Below are positions 20,918-31,206 of a stretch of 42,700 nt of DNA, in pieces. The first letter of the stretch is position 1. The number at the start of each line of letters is the position of its first letter. This DNA comes from Chara braunii (taxonomy: Eukaryota; Streptophyta; Charophyceae; Charales; Characeae). The notes below the pieces were generated by a model, which did no database searches, was not told where the DNA came from, and saw nothing but the letters and a program-made list of their open reading frames with translations. A program made the translations under genes and the position numbers. The stretch spans positions 281,014 through 323,713 of the forward strand of contig BFEA01000675.1 in the NCBI GenBank assembly GCA_003427395.1, given 5' to 3'.

Positions 20918-22958
20918 TCAGAGTCTTCTGCGGGTGGGGGGGGCGGAGATTCCATAAACTCCTAGAGGGAAGTCTTTAGAGATCCCTTCCGTGATGGTTC
21001 TGGCCAACGTCAGCCGGTCTCCCACGGTTGGGAAGGTTAAGGATACGCCAGTAGCTACCTGCCACTCACTGAATTTCCTCCTGTATCGGACAGGGACCAA
21101 GGGTCTGACCGCCTTGATGGTTTTGCGATCTGAGGCAGCTTTTTCAGTGACAGGGGAGCTTTGTTGTCTGCCACATTTTGGATAGTGCAGTACTCTTTTC
21201 TGTGGCTTTTTCGGTATTCTGCATTCTGATCGCTGCTCATTGCCTCTTCCTGTCATGGCGATCAGGGATTTTTTGGATCTCTTGTCCCTGCCCTTCGTGG
21301 TCTTCCACTTGTTAGGTACCATGTCCCTAATTGGGTCCGTGAGAGTCCGAGTTTCTGCGCTAGATTCGGAGTCAGAGCTCAAGGTGTCTCTTTCCCACTT
21401 CTTCTCGTGATATCTAAAGGTGCTGAATTCAGACAACTCGCTTCGTTCTCTCAGGATATCATATTTGTTCGTGGTGGTGTGGATGCCGATGCCTGCTACC
21501 GGGGCTTTGCTGTTCCGGTCTGTCTTCTCCTGTTGTTTCATGCATGCCACCCTGATGTCGAATTCTTTCTCCCTCTCGTTTTTGGCTCTTTCGAGGTTTT
21601 CCTGCAACCAGAATGGCGGAGTCTCCCTGTGCTTTTGATTCTCCTGCTCTGTCATTCTTGGAGGGAGATATGTCCATTTTGAGTCAAGTCCTGGTCCATT
21701 ACTGGGCTGGGGTCTGGCTTTGTCGATGCTGCCTGTGGGTTCTGTGTGTCAGAGGGGGGACTACCCTTTGCCGTTGTGGTGCTCTTCCTTACTTTCTTCC
21801 CTCTCGGTGTCCCAGTGTTCTCCTTTTGGGGGGAGGCCTGTCTCTTGAGGGAGGGGTCAGACTGTGGGCTGCGTCCCCCGATGATCTATTTGGATGCATC
21901 CAAGATGTTGTTGTCATTCTCCCGCTTGGCAAGGGAGTCTGCAGTCTGCTGTCTAACTGACTCAAGATCCCACAACAGATCTTTATGCTTCTCGTCTTTG
22001 ATCGCCCGGGAATCGATCACCGGGTCTGAGTGAATTTTCCCTGGGATCCCCGTTATCTTCTTTTCTCCCACGTGGTGCCATTTGCTGTCTGATGGTGAAA
22101 AGATGTCTGTATGTTTGATTGTCGGGGTTGTGTTTGTGTAAGTCCATATCCACTTAGGTTCTGGGATGTTGTCATCAAAGACCCAGCCATCGTAGTCCGA
22201 GTCATTAACGAACCAGATTCCTTTGGCCTCTTCAACTTCGACGAGCATGTTCTGTCTCAGTTTTTCTGCTCAGGGGAGCGTGGGCATTTGGGATTTGTTC
22301 CCAGGTGGCCTCTTTCTCTACACCTGAAGCAGATTGGTGAGGCTTTGGTAGAGACTGTTACCGATGTGACTTTGTCTCCAGTGAGACACTCCTCGGGAAA
22401 CACCAGGGGGTCGTCGGTCAGCACCTCTAGGATTGCTGTTACTGAGTCACAGTGGGGGGCTAAGAAGTCAGGCATGGGAAGGGCCCACTTTAACACTTTG
22501 TTTGCGGGGTATTCGACTTCCAGCCGGTCGTTTATCAAGGGATGGCCTCTGCGGGGAACGTTGTTAAATTGTACCTGGAACTGCTCCCTCACCAGTCACT
22601 GTTTGTAGGATGCAGCCGGTGAGACTTCAACTCTCTGGGCTGTCTGCGGCTTCCAGCATCATAGGGTACAGACAGAGCCATTGCAGTTCAAGGTTTCACA
22701 TTTCTCCAGCAAGTGTGTTGCTTGATCTGCATCTTTGAAGACCACAATCGTCATGGTTCTACCCAGACCAAGCAGGGAGAACTTGTCGACATCTGTTTTG
22801 ATGTTCTCATGTTCCTGGGTGGTTTTTACCATCCATTTCCTTTTCTCAATGGGGGAGAGTCCTACCCCGGTGTTGAAAAAGGAGAAGATGAGTGCATGCT
22901 TCTCGTATGTCGCGTTGGTGTCGGCGATCTTGTCTTTTGGGTACGCCCAAGCGGTCAC
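20918..22958 (-). pseudogene. LINE ORF1 remnant (RNA-binding, zinc knuckle), broken
   Basis: Minus-strand open pieces follow the order of a plant-type LINE ORF1. First is an RNA-binding-like part (22659-22958) with a TIVVFKDADQATHLLEKC segment resembling DUF4283-type Gag-like domains. Then comes 22257-22592 with HPLINDRLEVEYPANKV and a knuckle at 22331-22284 (CFRCRERGHLGTNPKC). Two charged pieces follow (21886-22248 and 20918-21655, the latter 245 residues). Stops and frame changes separate them. In the knuckle the last spacing is six residues, not four. ORF1 would bind element RNA. The 5' end meets an A tract and the assembly gap, so the start is missing. Confidence 0.7.
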
Positions 22959-22964
22959 TTCCTT

Positions 22965-22991
<27 letters not shown>
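22965..22991 (+). repeat. A27 tract next to LINE ORF1
   Basis: A run of 27 As abuts the 5' side of the minus-strand ORF1 remnant. It may be the tail of another retroposed sequence or an assembly artefact near the gap. Confidence 0.85.
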
Positions 22992-22996
<5 letters not shown>

Positions 22997-23036
22997 CAGT
23001 TATGATCAGTTCTGATCAGTTCTGATCAGTTTGGTT

Positions 23037-23125
23037 NNNNNNNNNNNNNNNNNNNNNNNNNNNNNNNNNNNNNNNNNNNNNNNNNNNNNNNNNNNNNNNN
23101 NNNNNNNNNNNNNNNNNNNNNNNNN
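23037..23125. other. Assembly gap (89 N)
   Basis: Unknown bases. Just before it the decamer TGATCAGTTC is repeated (23003-23033), and just after it CTCTCT starts, which suggests a simple-repeat break. Confidence 0.95.
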
Positions 23126-23789
23126 CTCTCTCTAGCCGAATGTTCTGTGGCGCTTTGCAGCCAGCACTTCATTTTTGGAATCAGACTCATCCTCCTCCGA
23201 TGAACTACCAGCGTAGTACAACAGCAGAGGGAGCTGTTGGAAGCGTCTGGCGGAGTCCGGTAGGCCCTGAAACGACCAAAAAATACCGGGGCTATTTTTT
23301 GGAGACAGCCTAGGACCTGAAAAAAATCCTAGGCCCCCCCAAAATTTTTCAAAATTGGGCCCAACCCAGAGCTACCGGACCAGACACCGGAGCCATACCC
23401 AGACAACCGGACCGTCTGGATTCCGGTCCAGACGTCCGGCCGGTTGCCATGGACAGAATCATGATGAATTAAACCAAAAAAAGAACAATGCAAGCGCAAC
23501 GTGTTCTTTTTAACTTTTTTAAAATAAACTGAACCAAGGTTGCCGGCCTTCGGGATGGGCCGAACACCCGACCCGAACGCCCAAACGTTCGGGACCCCCT
23601 CTCGACGCGTTTGGTCGGTCGAATGCGACCCAAAAAAAAAAAGAAAGAAAGAAAAGAATTCCAAAAAAAAATGAAAAACAAAAATGTTATGCAGAAGTAT
23701 AAACTGAACAACATTTGCCTCAATGTTACATCCAAATCCTTTACCAAACTTGAAATAAAAATCAAATACAATAAATAAATAAAAATTGA
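23126..23789. other. Non-coding segment with CCGGAC-rich patch and dispersed-repeat end
   Basis: No coding motif. Between 23370 and 23450 short CCGGAC/GTCCGG words recur on both strands, as they do near 39650-39725. The end (23690-23775) is a copy of the dispersed repeat annotated separately. Confidence 0.5.
23690..23775 (+). repeat. Dispersed repeat, copy 1
   Basis: It contains an ATGTTATGCAGAAGTATAAA-like start, then TGAACAACATTTGCCTCAATG and a TTTACCAAACTTGAAATAAAA end. The same order is seen at 25460-25605 and, inverted, at 39998-40135. The family is unknown to me. Confidence 0.7.
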
Positions 23790-25037
23790 TGCGAAGATTT
23801 GACCCCTCGGCAGTGCTGCGAAAGGCCTTGCCCACCCTAAGTGAAGGCGGGCCTGCCAATATGTGCCAAGGCCTGGGTACAGGCCAGTGTGATCACCCTA
23901 AAGGGGTCGTATATGTGGGGAGAATGAGCCCTCGCAGAGCCCTTAACAAACATGCACATGTTCCGGGCAGAGGCCCTNAGCAAGCCCTGTGCCCGCCCTA
24001 AGTGAAGGCGGGCCTGAATATTCACAAGAGGCCAAGATTTGACATTTTTCCATATGTGGGTATCAGACAGTTGCAGCATACCAGTTGGTTACACAGCAAC
24101 GTGAGCCTCTCTAGGCTCTTTCCGGAAGTTGCAGCCTCGACGGGCAGTGAAGCCAGGGCCCCGTACAGTTTAAGGCCCTGGGCGTGTGCTTTCAGAGGCC
24201 GACACATCACACAACAGCCACGGACCAACGAGATTGCAGCATTGTTGGTACATAGTGGCCGTGAGCCAATGAGATCACAGCAAACATGTGGAGGCCCATG
24301 GACTGCCTGGACGTGCCCAACTGTAAAGGGCCCAGGCCCGTAACTGCAACTGGGCCTGGGCGCAGGCACTGAGGCCCAGAAGCTACTGGATGCTCTCCCA
24401 GGCAGGACCAGAGGCAGCAGAGGCTGAGCTCACTTTCCATATACGAAAGTGAGCATCACTGGGCAGGGCATTCTGGCCTAGGCAGGCAATGCGGCCACGC
24501 TGCTGCATTGCAACTTCGTGATCTGCACGAAGCTGCCGGCTGGGACGCGCGCACGGGCGCTGGGGTGTGAGGTACATTGCTGGGCAGTGGCCGCACGACA
24601 GCCATAGCCGGGCTGCTGGGCGCAGGTCTGGATGGCGATGGTGGTCTTTGGGTGTTGAGGATGCACACTGTGGGAAGTCAGGGGTGATGAGGAGAGACAA
24701 GATACATACCCGGTGCATGAGGGAGGTCAGCTATGGTGTTGACGTCATGTACATTGGTCTTCAAAGTAGAAGTGAGCCTGTTGCGTGAACGCTGGTGTAG
24801 TAGGATAGGCGAGTAGTATGGGCTGGGCACTGGGCACCAGAAAGAGCAGGAGCGACATTGGATATGGTGTTGGTGTGGCCTGAGGGCTTGGACATTGGCT
24901 CGTGAGTTCATTGTATTGCTCTTATCTGGATGGAATCTTGGTGCATTTGCGCTCTCTGCTTGTACATGACTACTTGGACATCTGTGTAATTTCGCAACTT
25001 GGTTTTTCGTATATCGCTCTTGCTCATATTCCTTGCA
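23790..25037 (+). repeat. Solo LTR, diverged relative of the element 2 LTR
   Basis: It starts TGCGAAG and ends CTCATATTCCTTGCA, the reverse-complement layout of element 2 LTRs, whose ends are TGCGAGG and CTCATTTCCTTGCA. The shared CCCTAAGTGAAGGCGGGCCTG words and the CAGTTGC...CCAGTTGGTT region confirm kinship. The flanks ATTGA and (A)TTAA are a near-match duplication. No internal element sequence adjoins it, so LTR-LTR recombination is the likely origin. It contains one N (23978) and a partial internal duplication of its first part (words at 23827 and 23990). Confidence 0.8.
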
Positions 25038-25075
25038 TTAACGAAAATAAGAAAAACTAAAACGAGAATGAAATT

Positions 25076-25382
25076 ATTGAGTGGGCGAGCAAGTTTTTGA
25101 TACTGCCATCTTTGGCGACTTTTTTTTTGTTTTGGCTTTGCCAAATGCCATGAAAATTTATATATGTGTATCTGACATAATAGAGAAGTTAAGAGAACCT
25201 AGAAATAAGGTTTGAAAAAATAATAATTTTTTTCATGCCCTGAAATAAAGGGAAAACAAGAAGTGAAAAGAAAGAGAAAAGTTCAGAAAACAAATTAGTG
25301 AGTGGGCAAGCAAGTTTTGACACCACCATGTTTGCCGATTTTTCATTATGTATTGGCTGCACAGAATGCCTTCAAAATTAAG
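25076..25382. repeat. Diverged direct duplication (offset 221 bp)
   Basis: A stretch of about 85 bp beginning GAGTGGGCGAGCAAG (25079) recurs from 25300 (GAGTGGGCAAGCAAG), followed in both by GCCATCTTTGGCGA/CCATGTTTGCCGA-type sequence and TTGGCT. No coding content. Confidence 0.75.
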
Positions 25383-25459
25383 AGGACGGTAGCTTACATC
25401 ACAAAGAACTCACAAAAAAAAAAGAAAAGAAAAAAACAAATAATAATATTTAGGTGCAA

Positions 25460-25605
25460 CCCTGAAGTGAACAACTTTTGCCTCAGGGTCACATCGAAAT
25501 TCTTTACCAAATTTAAAATAAAAAATGAAGTTCAAAATTTTTTTTTTTTTGTTTTTTGTTTTGGCCCGGCCTGGCAAGTGGCCCCGGGCCACTCTGATAG
25601 CCTAG
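25460..25605 (+). repeat. Dispersed repeat, copy 2, fused to U6-like sequence
   Basis: It shares TGAACAACTTTTGCCTCAGG, a T-rich stretch and GGCCCGGCCTGGCAAGTGG...CCACTCTGATAG with the inverted copy at 39998-40135. Its right end abuts the 3' end of the U6-like sequence. Confidence 0.8.
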
Positions 25606-25607
25606 TT

Positions 25608-25703
25608 TTTGGGAGCATTTCTTGATTGTGCATGCCATCCTTGCACACGGGCCATGCTAATCTTCTCTGTATTGTTCCAATTTCAACGAACATACCGAAG
25701 GAC
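25608..25703 (-). pseudogene. U6: U6 spliceosomal snRNA-like sequence, probably a retropseudogene
   Basis: Read on the minus strand it starts GTCCTTCGG. It contains AAATTGGAACAATACAGAG and then AAGATTAGCATGGCCC, followed by an AAGGATGGCATGCACA stem-loop and AAGAAATGCTCC. These are the U6 5' stem, the ACAGAGA box that pairs with the 5' splice site, the U4-pairing region and the internal stem-loop, in order. Differences from canonical U6 fall in the 5' stem and internal stem. No T-run terminator follows, and I find no TATA or upstream element at the usual distance. U6 is the catalytic-core RNA of the spliceosome, but this copy is most likely dead. Its 3' end runs straight into a dispersed repeat. 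Confidence 0.85.
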
Positions 25704-25862
25704 AGCAACGTGGACGTTCTAAATTCCGAACCGTGCCAATCGATCTGCATCATCAACCTCCCAACTTCAACCCCCAAATACCCTTACCAACAGACCCTTC
25801 CCGTAAACTGCTCACTCTGTACCTCCATTCCGTGGCTCAGGGCTACCGATAAACTGTCAGCG

Positions 25863-26126
25863 GTAAACAGATTTAGCTAAACAGTTCGAATACAAGATGT
25901 CAATCGAGAACTTCATTACCACAATCATGCTCACTCTCCTTGTACATTAGACGAAACACAACAGCCTCAGAGTCCACATTCAACGAGCACACTAGTAAAC
26001 AGATCTAGCTAAACCATAAGAATATAGGATGTGAATCAAGAACTTCATTACCACCATACCCTCTTTTGGCATTAGACAAAGCACAACAGCGTCCGCATTC
26101 AACTACCCCTCTGTGAGCATTCTGCA
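25863..26126. repeat. 132-bp tandem duplication
   Basis: The stretch from GTAAACAGATTTAGCTAAAC (25863) recurs from 25995 with the same series of words (GAACTTCATTACCAC, CATTAGAC, ACACAACAGC, CATTCAAC) at an offset of about 132 bp. The copies are moderately diverged. There is no coding content. Confidence 0.85.
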
Positions 26127-26148
26127 AACAGTGCAAAGTGAGCATCAT

Positions 26149-26453
26149 ACCAGTTTTAACAAACGCTTAAACCACCAGCATATTTCCCAGCCACTTTTTC
26201 AGAGTCACGGCGTGCATGCAGCCACCACCTCTCGGGAAATACCGGGGCGCCGTTTCGCTGGATATCCATCCAGGCCAAACAGGTCACATGCAAGGCCTGT
26301 TTTGCTCCAGCGAAACGGCACCCGATACTTCCTGAGAGTCACGGCTGCATGCATGCCGCAACTCTGAAAAAATGGCTGGGAAATGTACTGTGAGCCGCCC
26401 ATGCTATATTGTGGCAAGCCTTACCAGTTTTAACTTTTAAGTTTAAACCACCA
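26149..26453. repeat. Direct repeats flanking a foldback
   Basis: ACCAGTTTTAAC followed by TTAAACCACCA/ACC occurs at 26149-26178 and 26423-26453, on either side of the foldback at 26181-26387. A related TTTTAACAAACGCTTA word occurs at 26764. Confidence 0.7.
26181..26387. repeat. Foldback element or hairpin (81-bp arms)
   Basis: The arms 26181-26261 and 26307-26387 are inverted copies that match at most positions, around a 45-bp loop. The loop has a small inner stem (AGGCC...GGCCT). Arm ends include TTTCCCAGCCA and TGGCTGGGAAA, and the inner arm ends are GTTTCGCTGG and CCAGCGAAAC. It could be a foldback transposon, a MITE or a hairpin small-RNA precursor; the sequence alone cannot decide. Confidence 0.85.
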
Positions 26454-26553
26454 CTGCCTCCCAAATATTGGGCCAACCTTTGCAGACAGGGACAGAAAAA
26501 CAGTGACCGTCAGACTGTCAACCCCACAGACCAACGGCAAGAAGGCAGGCCTC

Positions 26554-26663
26554 CTACCGTCTTCACCCGAATAGAAGCCCTGTAATTATCGCCGTATCTG
26601 GGCTGAAAGTTGTGCCAAATACAGCTTTAATGACCGGGCGTTCTATTCGGGTGAAGACGGTAG
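26554..26663. mobile_element. MITE, copy 1 (110 bp, perfect terminal inverted repeats)
   Basis: The ends are perfect inverted repeats of 23 bp beginning CTACCGTCTTCACCCGAA. If TA is read as the target duplication (26555-26556 and 26661-26662), the termini are CCGTCTTC, as in Tc1/mariner-like MITEs. It has no coding capacity. Two relatives lie at 26980-27087 and 29814-29923. Confidence 0.85.
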
Positions 26664-26979
26664 TAAACAGGATGATATGATCGCAAAACGTAGTCACTGT
26701 GGCGGTTTAACGGATGCTTAGAGCATCCAGATGTGAACTCAGCACATACTATGACATTGTACGTTTTTAACAAACGCTTACGAGCTTGGTCAGCCCGTAT
26801 GCTTAAATGTGATCAGCCCGGACTATCTTGTAGTGAGTCTACAAGTGCTATACTGGTTTAGCAATCAATACGATCAGCCCATGCGTGCCAGTTTGTGGCT
26901 CATCTACTAATCATTATGGCAATAATCTGGAGATGCCAAGTGACAGCCCATAAGAACTATGTTGCAGCGACTGTACAAG

Positions 26980-27087
26980 CCGTCACCCGAATAGAACACC
27001 TGGTCATTATAATAGCAGCATTTGGCCCAACTGTCAGTCCAGATGCAGCGATAATGACCGGGCGTTCTATTCGGGTGAAGAAGTTAG
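26980..27087. mobile_element. MITE, copy 2 (inverted relative to copy 1)
   Basis: It matches copy 1 in inverse orientation: CACCCGAATAGAAC near one end, GTTCTATTCGGGTGAAG near the other, and the internal TAATGACCGGGCG word. The outermost bases are eroded (the left end lacks the TTC of CCGTCTTC). Confidence 0.75.
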
Positions 27088-28139
27088 TTTAACAAATGCC
27101 TAGCGTAATCTACGAGTGACAATAATCCAACAAGGCAGGCAGAAAACAGTCCGGTAGAACATAACTTGACTTGAACACTACGGTCGCGTCGGCCACGTGT
27201 TCCACATCCAGACCACCACCATACCTTTTTTGCGTTCAAAATTTCAAAGAATATATCTGGTGTTGGCCATGGCTTACACTCATGACCCAAGAGCTGACAA
27301 AATCATTTGTTTACGACTGAACAGATCATTTAGGGCAACGTTATGTCAGGAGACTGGAAGGCCACATGGTCCATTGAATGCACGAGAGGGTTGTCGTTGA
27401 CTATGTCGATGGCGGGGCTCGATCACATCACTCGTTATCTTTGTGCATCATGGTTACATTGTTGACTACCACTGCCGACGTGTTTCTTCTTTCGTATTAA
27501 TGTGATAACGATTGCAGCTCTCCACGCTAAGTGCATGTGCGTCTCTTGTGCATTTGCATACGTGCGCGCTTGAGCACCGAGCGATGCTGTGTTGGCTGCG
27601 TTAAGTGGTACTTCATCGATGCTTTCCATTCTCCATTGTGCATTGTGAGAGAGGCTGTTAACGGAGGCCTCAATTTTCGGACAACTACTCACGCCATTTA
27701 TAACAAAACCTAAGGGTCATTTCAACCAAACTTGCCACCAATTCATGGGGATGGAGACCCCCAAACCCTAATTTCAGTTGTGGACCCGTTTCTCAGGAAG
27801 AAAAAGTGGGATCCCTGTTAGCCACTTGTGGAGACATTGTGAAACAAAAAACGAAATCCAGGGCAAGATTATCTTGACTGATGCCAAGAAACAAAAACTC
27901 ACTCTTTCATTGCGGCTGCTGCCACTGTCAATGTTCTTTGATTGAAGCAGAGCGAAGCAATTCCCGATAAACCATCAGCCATCATGATCTTTGAGCTTTG
28001 CCAGTAATGTTAAACCTTCCTTTGATCTCCGTCTCTCAACCATAGGACAAATGCTAGGAGAGGGGAAGGGCGAAAAAAAGAAAAAAGTGAAAAAGAAAGG
28101 AGGCTCATGTGGGGATTAAAGGAATTCGCTGCGTCATAC

Positions 28140-28189
28140 CGTGATTCAACAGGCTCACAGCTCAACATCAGATTCTGGTATATATGTGC
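28140..28189 (-). CDS. HFM1: HFM1/MER3-like helicase exon D
   Basis: This 50-nt exon is bounded on the minus strand by TTCCTTGTTGCAG before it and GTATGA after it. It encodes AHIYQNLMLSCEPVES plus two bases of the next codon. In plant MER3 (RCK) proteins the segment after the RET of motif VI reads close to this, including CEPVES. Its entry phase (0) matches the exit phase of the exon at 31506-31577, so the join reads continuously. The following exon should begin in phase 2; I could not find it at lower coordinates in the window. Confidence 0.75.
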
Positions 28190-29514
28190 CTGCAACAAGG
28201 AACAAAGTTGAAGGTACAAGGCACGGAGGGAAGGTACACAAATATGAGCCTATGGGAAACCAAGCAGACACCAAGGCCAAAATAACTCCACCAGGAAACA
28301 CTACAGGTGACAACTAAATGAAGTGACTACAAATTTGGAAACAGTTCAAACTTCAAGTTTTGTCCTTCCTCTTTCCCCCCCTTCCTTTTCTTCACGCAGA
28401 ACAGAACCTTACGGTTCTGGCCCCATGTCCATTCTGGGGAGCATCAATCGGGTTCCTATTCCACCGGCAAGTCAAAAGGAAACATCATATAGTCACCCTA
28501 CGCTCCTTCCCATTATGGTTGGAAGGTCCGAGTGACGGCATTGATTACTCCTGGTGGGAAGGATATACCACCCCGCACCCCTGCCAAACCTGTCCTAATT
28601 AACTTACCTTTGAAGTTGGTTGACTCTGGGGTCCTTGAATCTACAGGACTTATGTCTGTAACACTTAAATGGTTTTCTGTCTCATACTTGCTCCTCTCAG
28701 CTGCTGGGCCGTCAGATACGCTTGGACAAGTAGAGCAGTACTGTACTTCTGTTTTCTCGCACTCTTTTCGTGGCAGACCTTGCTACTACCCTAAGCCCCA
28801 GAATGAGCGCGGATACTGTAACCAACCTTGGCAGAGTCTGAGAAAACCCTAGACTTTAGGAGGCTTTCAACCCATCCTATTAGCTTGAGTCCTGGTTTGT
28901 GTGAGAGCGAAGACACCCGGCGGGTGAGGGGGCTTCATTCTACTTGAACCCAATAATATATTGCGGTTTTGGATCAAAACAGGGGGATGATACTTGAGTA
29001 GAGTTTAGGGTTTTATCGAATAGATTAGGCAACATAGACCAGAGGCTGGGTAGACACATCAGGGAGTCGGGAGAGTGAGAATTCTAAGGCGAGCGGGCCA
29101 AGGTCAGGGGATACCCAGTTATGGGCTCCGTAGCGGATCCTCTGTCTTATTGTACGTTCGGCTCGTTACCTTTCTTTTTTGGGGTGGATTGCTGCAGCTT
29201 CTTCTTTCAGACTGTCATCTGGTATAGTACTGGAGTAATCTAGCAGTGTGATCCGAGCTGCCACTGGGAAGGTAATCAGGTTCTGGCTGTTTTTTGCTGG
29301 TATAACTAGCCATGCCTTGAGAACTTGCATTTCCTTTTTTTTTCTCTCTTTTTTGTTTTCTCAAACACACATAGCCCCTTCTATTCTGGGGGGCATCAGT
29401 CCAGTTGCTTATCACCGGCACCCTCAGTTGAACCTAGGTTTCCACTGCCAAGCTCCAAAGTTTTGAATTTTTTCATAATCTCTGTTTTTTTTTTTATAAT
29501 CTGTTTGGAACTTC

Positions 29515-29700
29515 GGAGCAATGATTTTTGAAGGTGCCGCTGCACTGCAGCAATGATTTTTGAAAGTGCCGCTGCACTGCAGCAATGATTTTTTAAATCT
29601 GTTTGCCGCTGCACCTTCCAAATTATTTTTTTAATCATTGCTGCAGCAATGATTTTTTTGATCCGACCTGAACGAAGTGCCACTGCACTACAGCAATGAA
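29515..29700. repeat. 32-bp tandem array with palindrome
   Basis: A unit containing AGCAATGATTTTTGAAAGTG and CCGCTGCACTGC is repeated at a 32-bp period (29521, 29553, 29585), with decayed further copies to about 29700. A perfect 22-bp palindrome centred on CTGCAG lies at 29633-29654, made by two half-units in inverted orientation. Confidence 0.85.
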
Positions 29701-29813
29701 CTTTGAAGGACCTTCATCTCGTTGCCAATGTTTGTCACATTCCCGGCAGTTGTATCAAAAACAGAGTGACAAACCTGTCAAGTCCCGAGAAACAGGGTAC
29801 TGGCTCGTCAAAG

Positions 29814-29923
29814 CTACCGTCTTCCCCAAACACAACGCACCCTGATTTTGACCGTATCTGGCCGGAAATATAGCTTGCGTACATTCAATTTTAGGGTGCG
29901 TTATGTTCGGGGGAAGACGGTAG
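29814..29923. mobile_element. MITE, copy 3 (110 bp)
   Basis: It has the same length as copy 1, the same outer CTACCGTCTTC ends and a shared internal CCGTATCTGG, but its sub-terminal sequence differs (ACAACGCACCCT versus CCCGAATAGAA). Its own inverted repeats match each other over about 30 bp with few mismatches. TA flanks as in copy 1. It lies in the intron between HFM1 exons C and D. Confidence 0.85.
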
Positions 29924-30712
29924 GTGACTCTACAACATACACTAACACACACGGAGAAGGAGAAGCGCATACTCTCACATTCGTGCTTTCCTGGATGTAT
30001 GTCACCAAGTTACTGCCCTTTTCCAAGAAGTCCTAGTTTCATTTAGTACCGCCTGTCAGTGAGGAGTAGGAGGAGGAGGTGGTGGAGCAGCAGCCACCTA
30101 CCTGAGAATCCTCTGATGGGGATCAAGGAACGGCTTGTAGCTTGGTCCATTTGGAAGCAAGGTGGACGGCCAGAGACAATTCCAGTGACTCCAGTCGAGT
30201 GCTCTCAACTGGACCATACTGGACAGTGATAGACCGCGGTTCATTACGCGGGCCAGGATGGAAAAGCCCATCGAAAAGGGCGGGGCACTTTTCCACCGAT
30301 TTGAATCTCGGGTTGTGCAAACTTACAGTGAAGGACATACGACTGCTTCACATGTCAGTACAGACCAACCTGCAGGCCTAAGAGCTCTTTGAAGTTGCTG
30401 TTTCAAACTGGCGCAATTCTGCAGACAACACTTTTTTCTTCTCGATCTTAGTCTCACTGTTGAGTACATGGCTATTCTTTTGACTCTGTTGTTGGGCTCT
30501 GCACTGTGTCTGCCTCGTCATGATCGTGTCCTTGCCTTCCACTGCTGGTTGTCATTGAAGCTGTTCATCGTCTGCCCGCCTGCCTGCCGGTTCACCTCCC
30601 TACCTGCCTACACACTCATCCCCCTCCCAGTTTACATGCTCTACATCCTCACTGCTCAACTGCCCCAAACACACGTACACAAAGGAGAGAGAATGCTAAG
30701 CAGATACCAATC

Positions 30713-30793
30713 GGACTGTCACAATACTCAGTGGACTGTCGCAATACTAAGAGGACTGTCACTGACCGGATTGTCAGAATAGTAAGTGGATAA
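30713..30793. repeat. Imperfect ~20-bp tandem repeats
   Basis: Words of the form GGACTGTCACAATACTCAGT recur four times with changes and one shortened unit. No function evident. Confidence 0.7.
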
Positions 30794-31206
30794 GCCGATA
30801 AATCATAATACTGATCAGATATTATTGAGCTGGTAATGCTTACATGACAGAAATAAACCAAACAACGGGACTTGAAATATAGACCAAGCTCTGGCAAGCA
30901 GAGTCCACATTAAGTCACGTCCAGGCATACAGCCTGTGAAGTAAGAAATTGCACATCAAGCAGCAGACATTGAAGTTATTCTGAATGTCACGAACGCCAC
31001 CAAGTGCCACATGTTCCCACAGCACAGTTTTTAGAACTGGGCAATACCAGATCTGCTGCACAGTAACCACACACTTTTTTTTGTGAAACAAGTGCGGATG
31101 TGGCAGGTTTCAAACTCAAATGGGCAAAAAAAACATGTGCAGGCCAAACAAACAACCGCTGAACTGGAATGGCCACAAGCGGGCATAATAGATCCGTTGG
31201 GCCTTC

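Noticed and set aside
28323-28860. Three overlapping plus-strand frames of 70-106 residues
   Set aside because: No domain is recognised, there are frame changes, and part of the segment recurs near 29371; it is more likely decayed repeat in an intron.
30123-30338. 71-residue minus-strand open frame considered as an HFM1 Sec63-domain exon
   Set aside because: No family motif could be matched, and its place before exon D is out of order.
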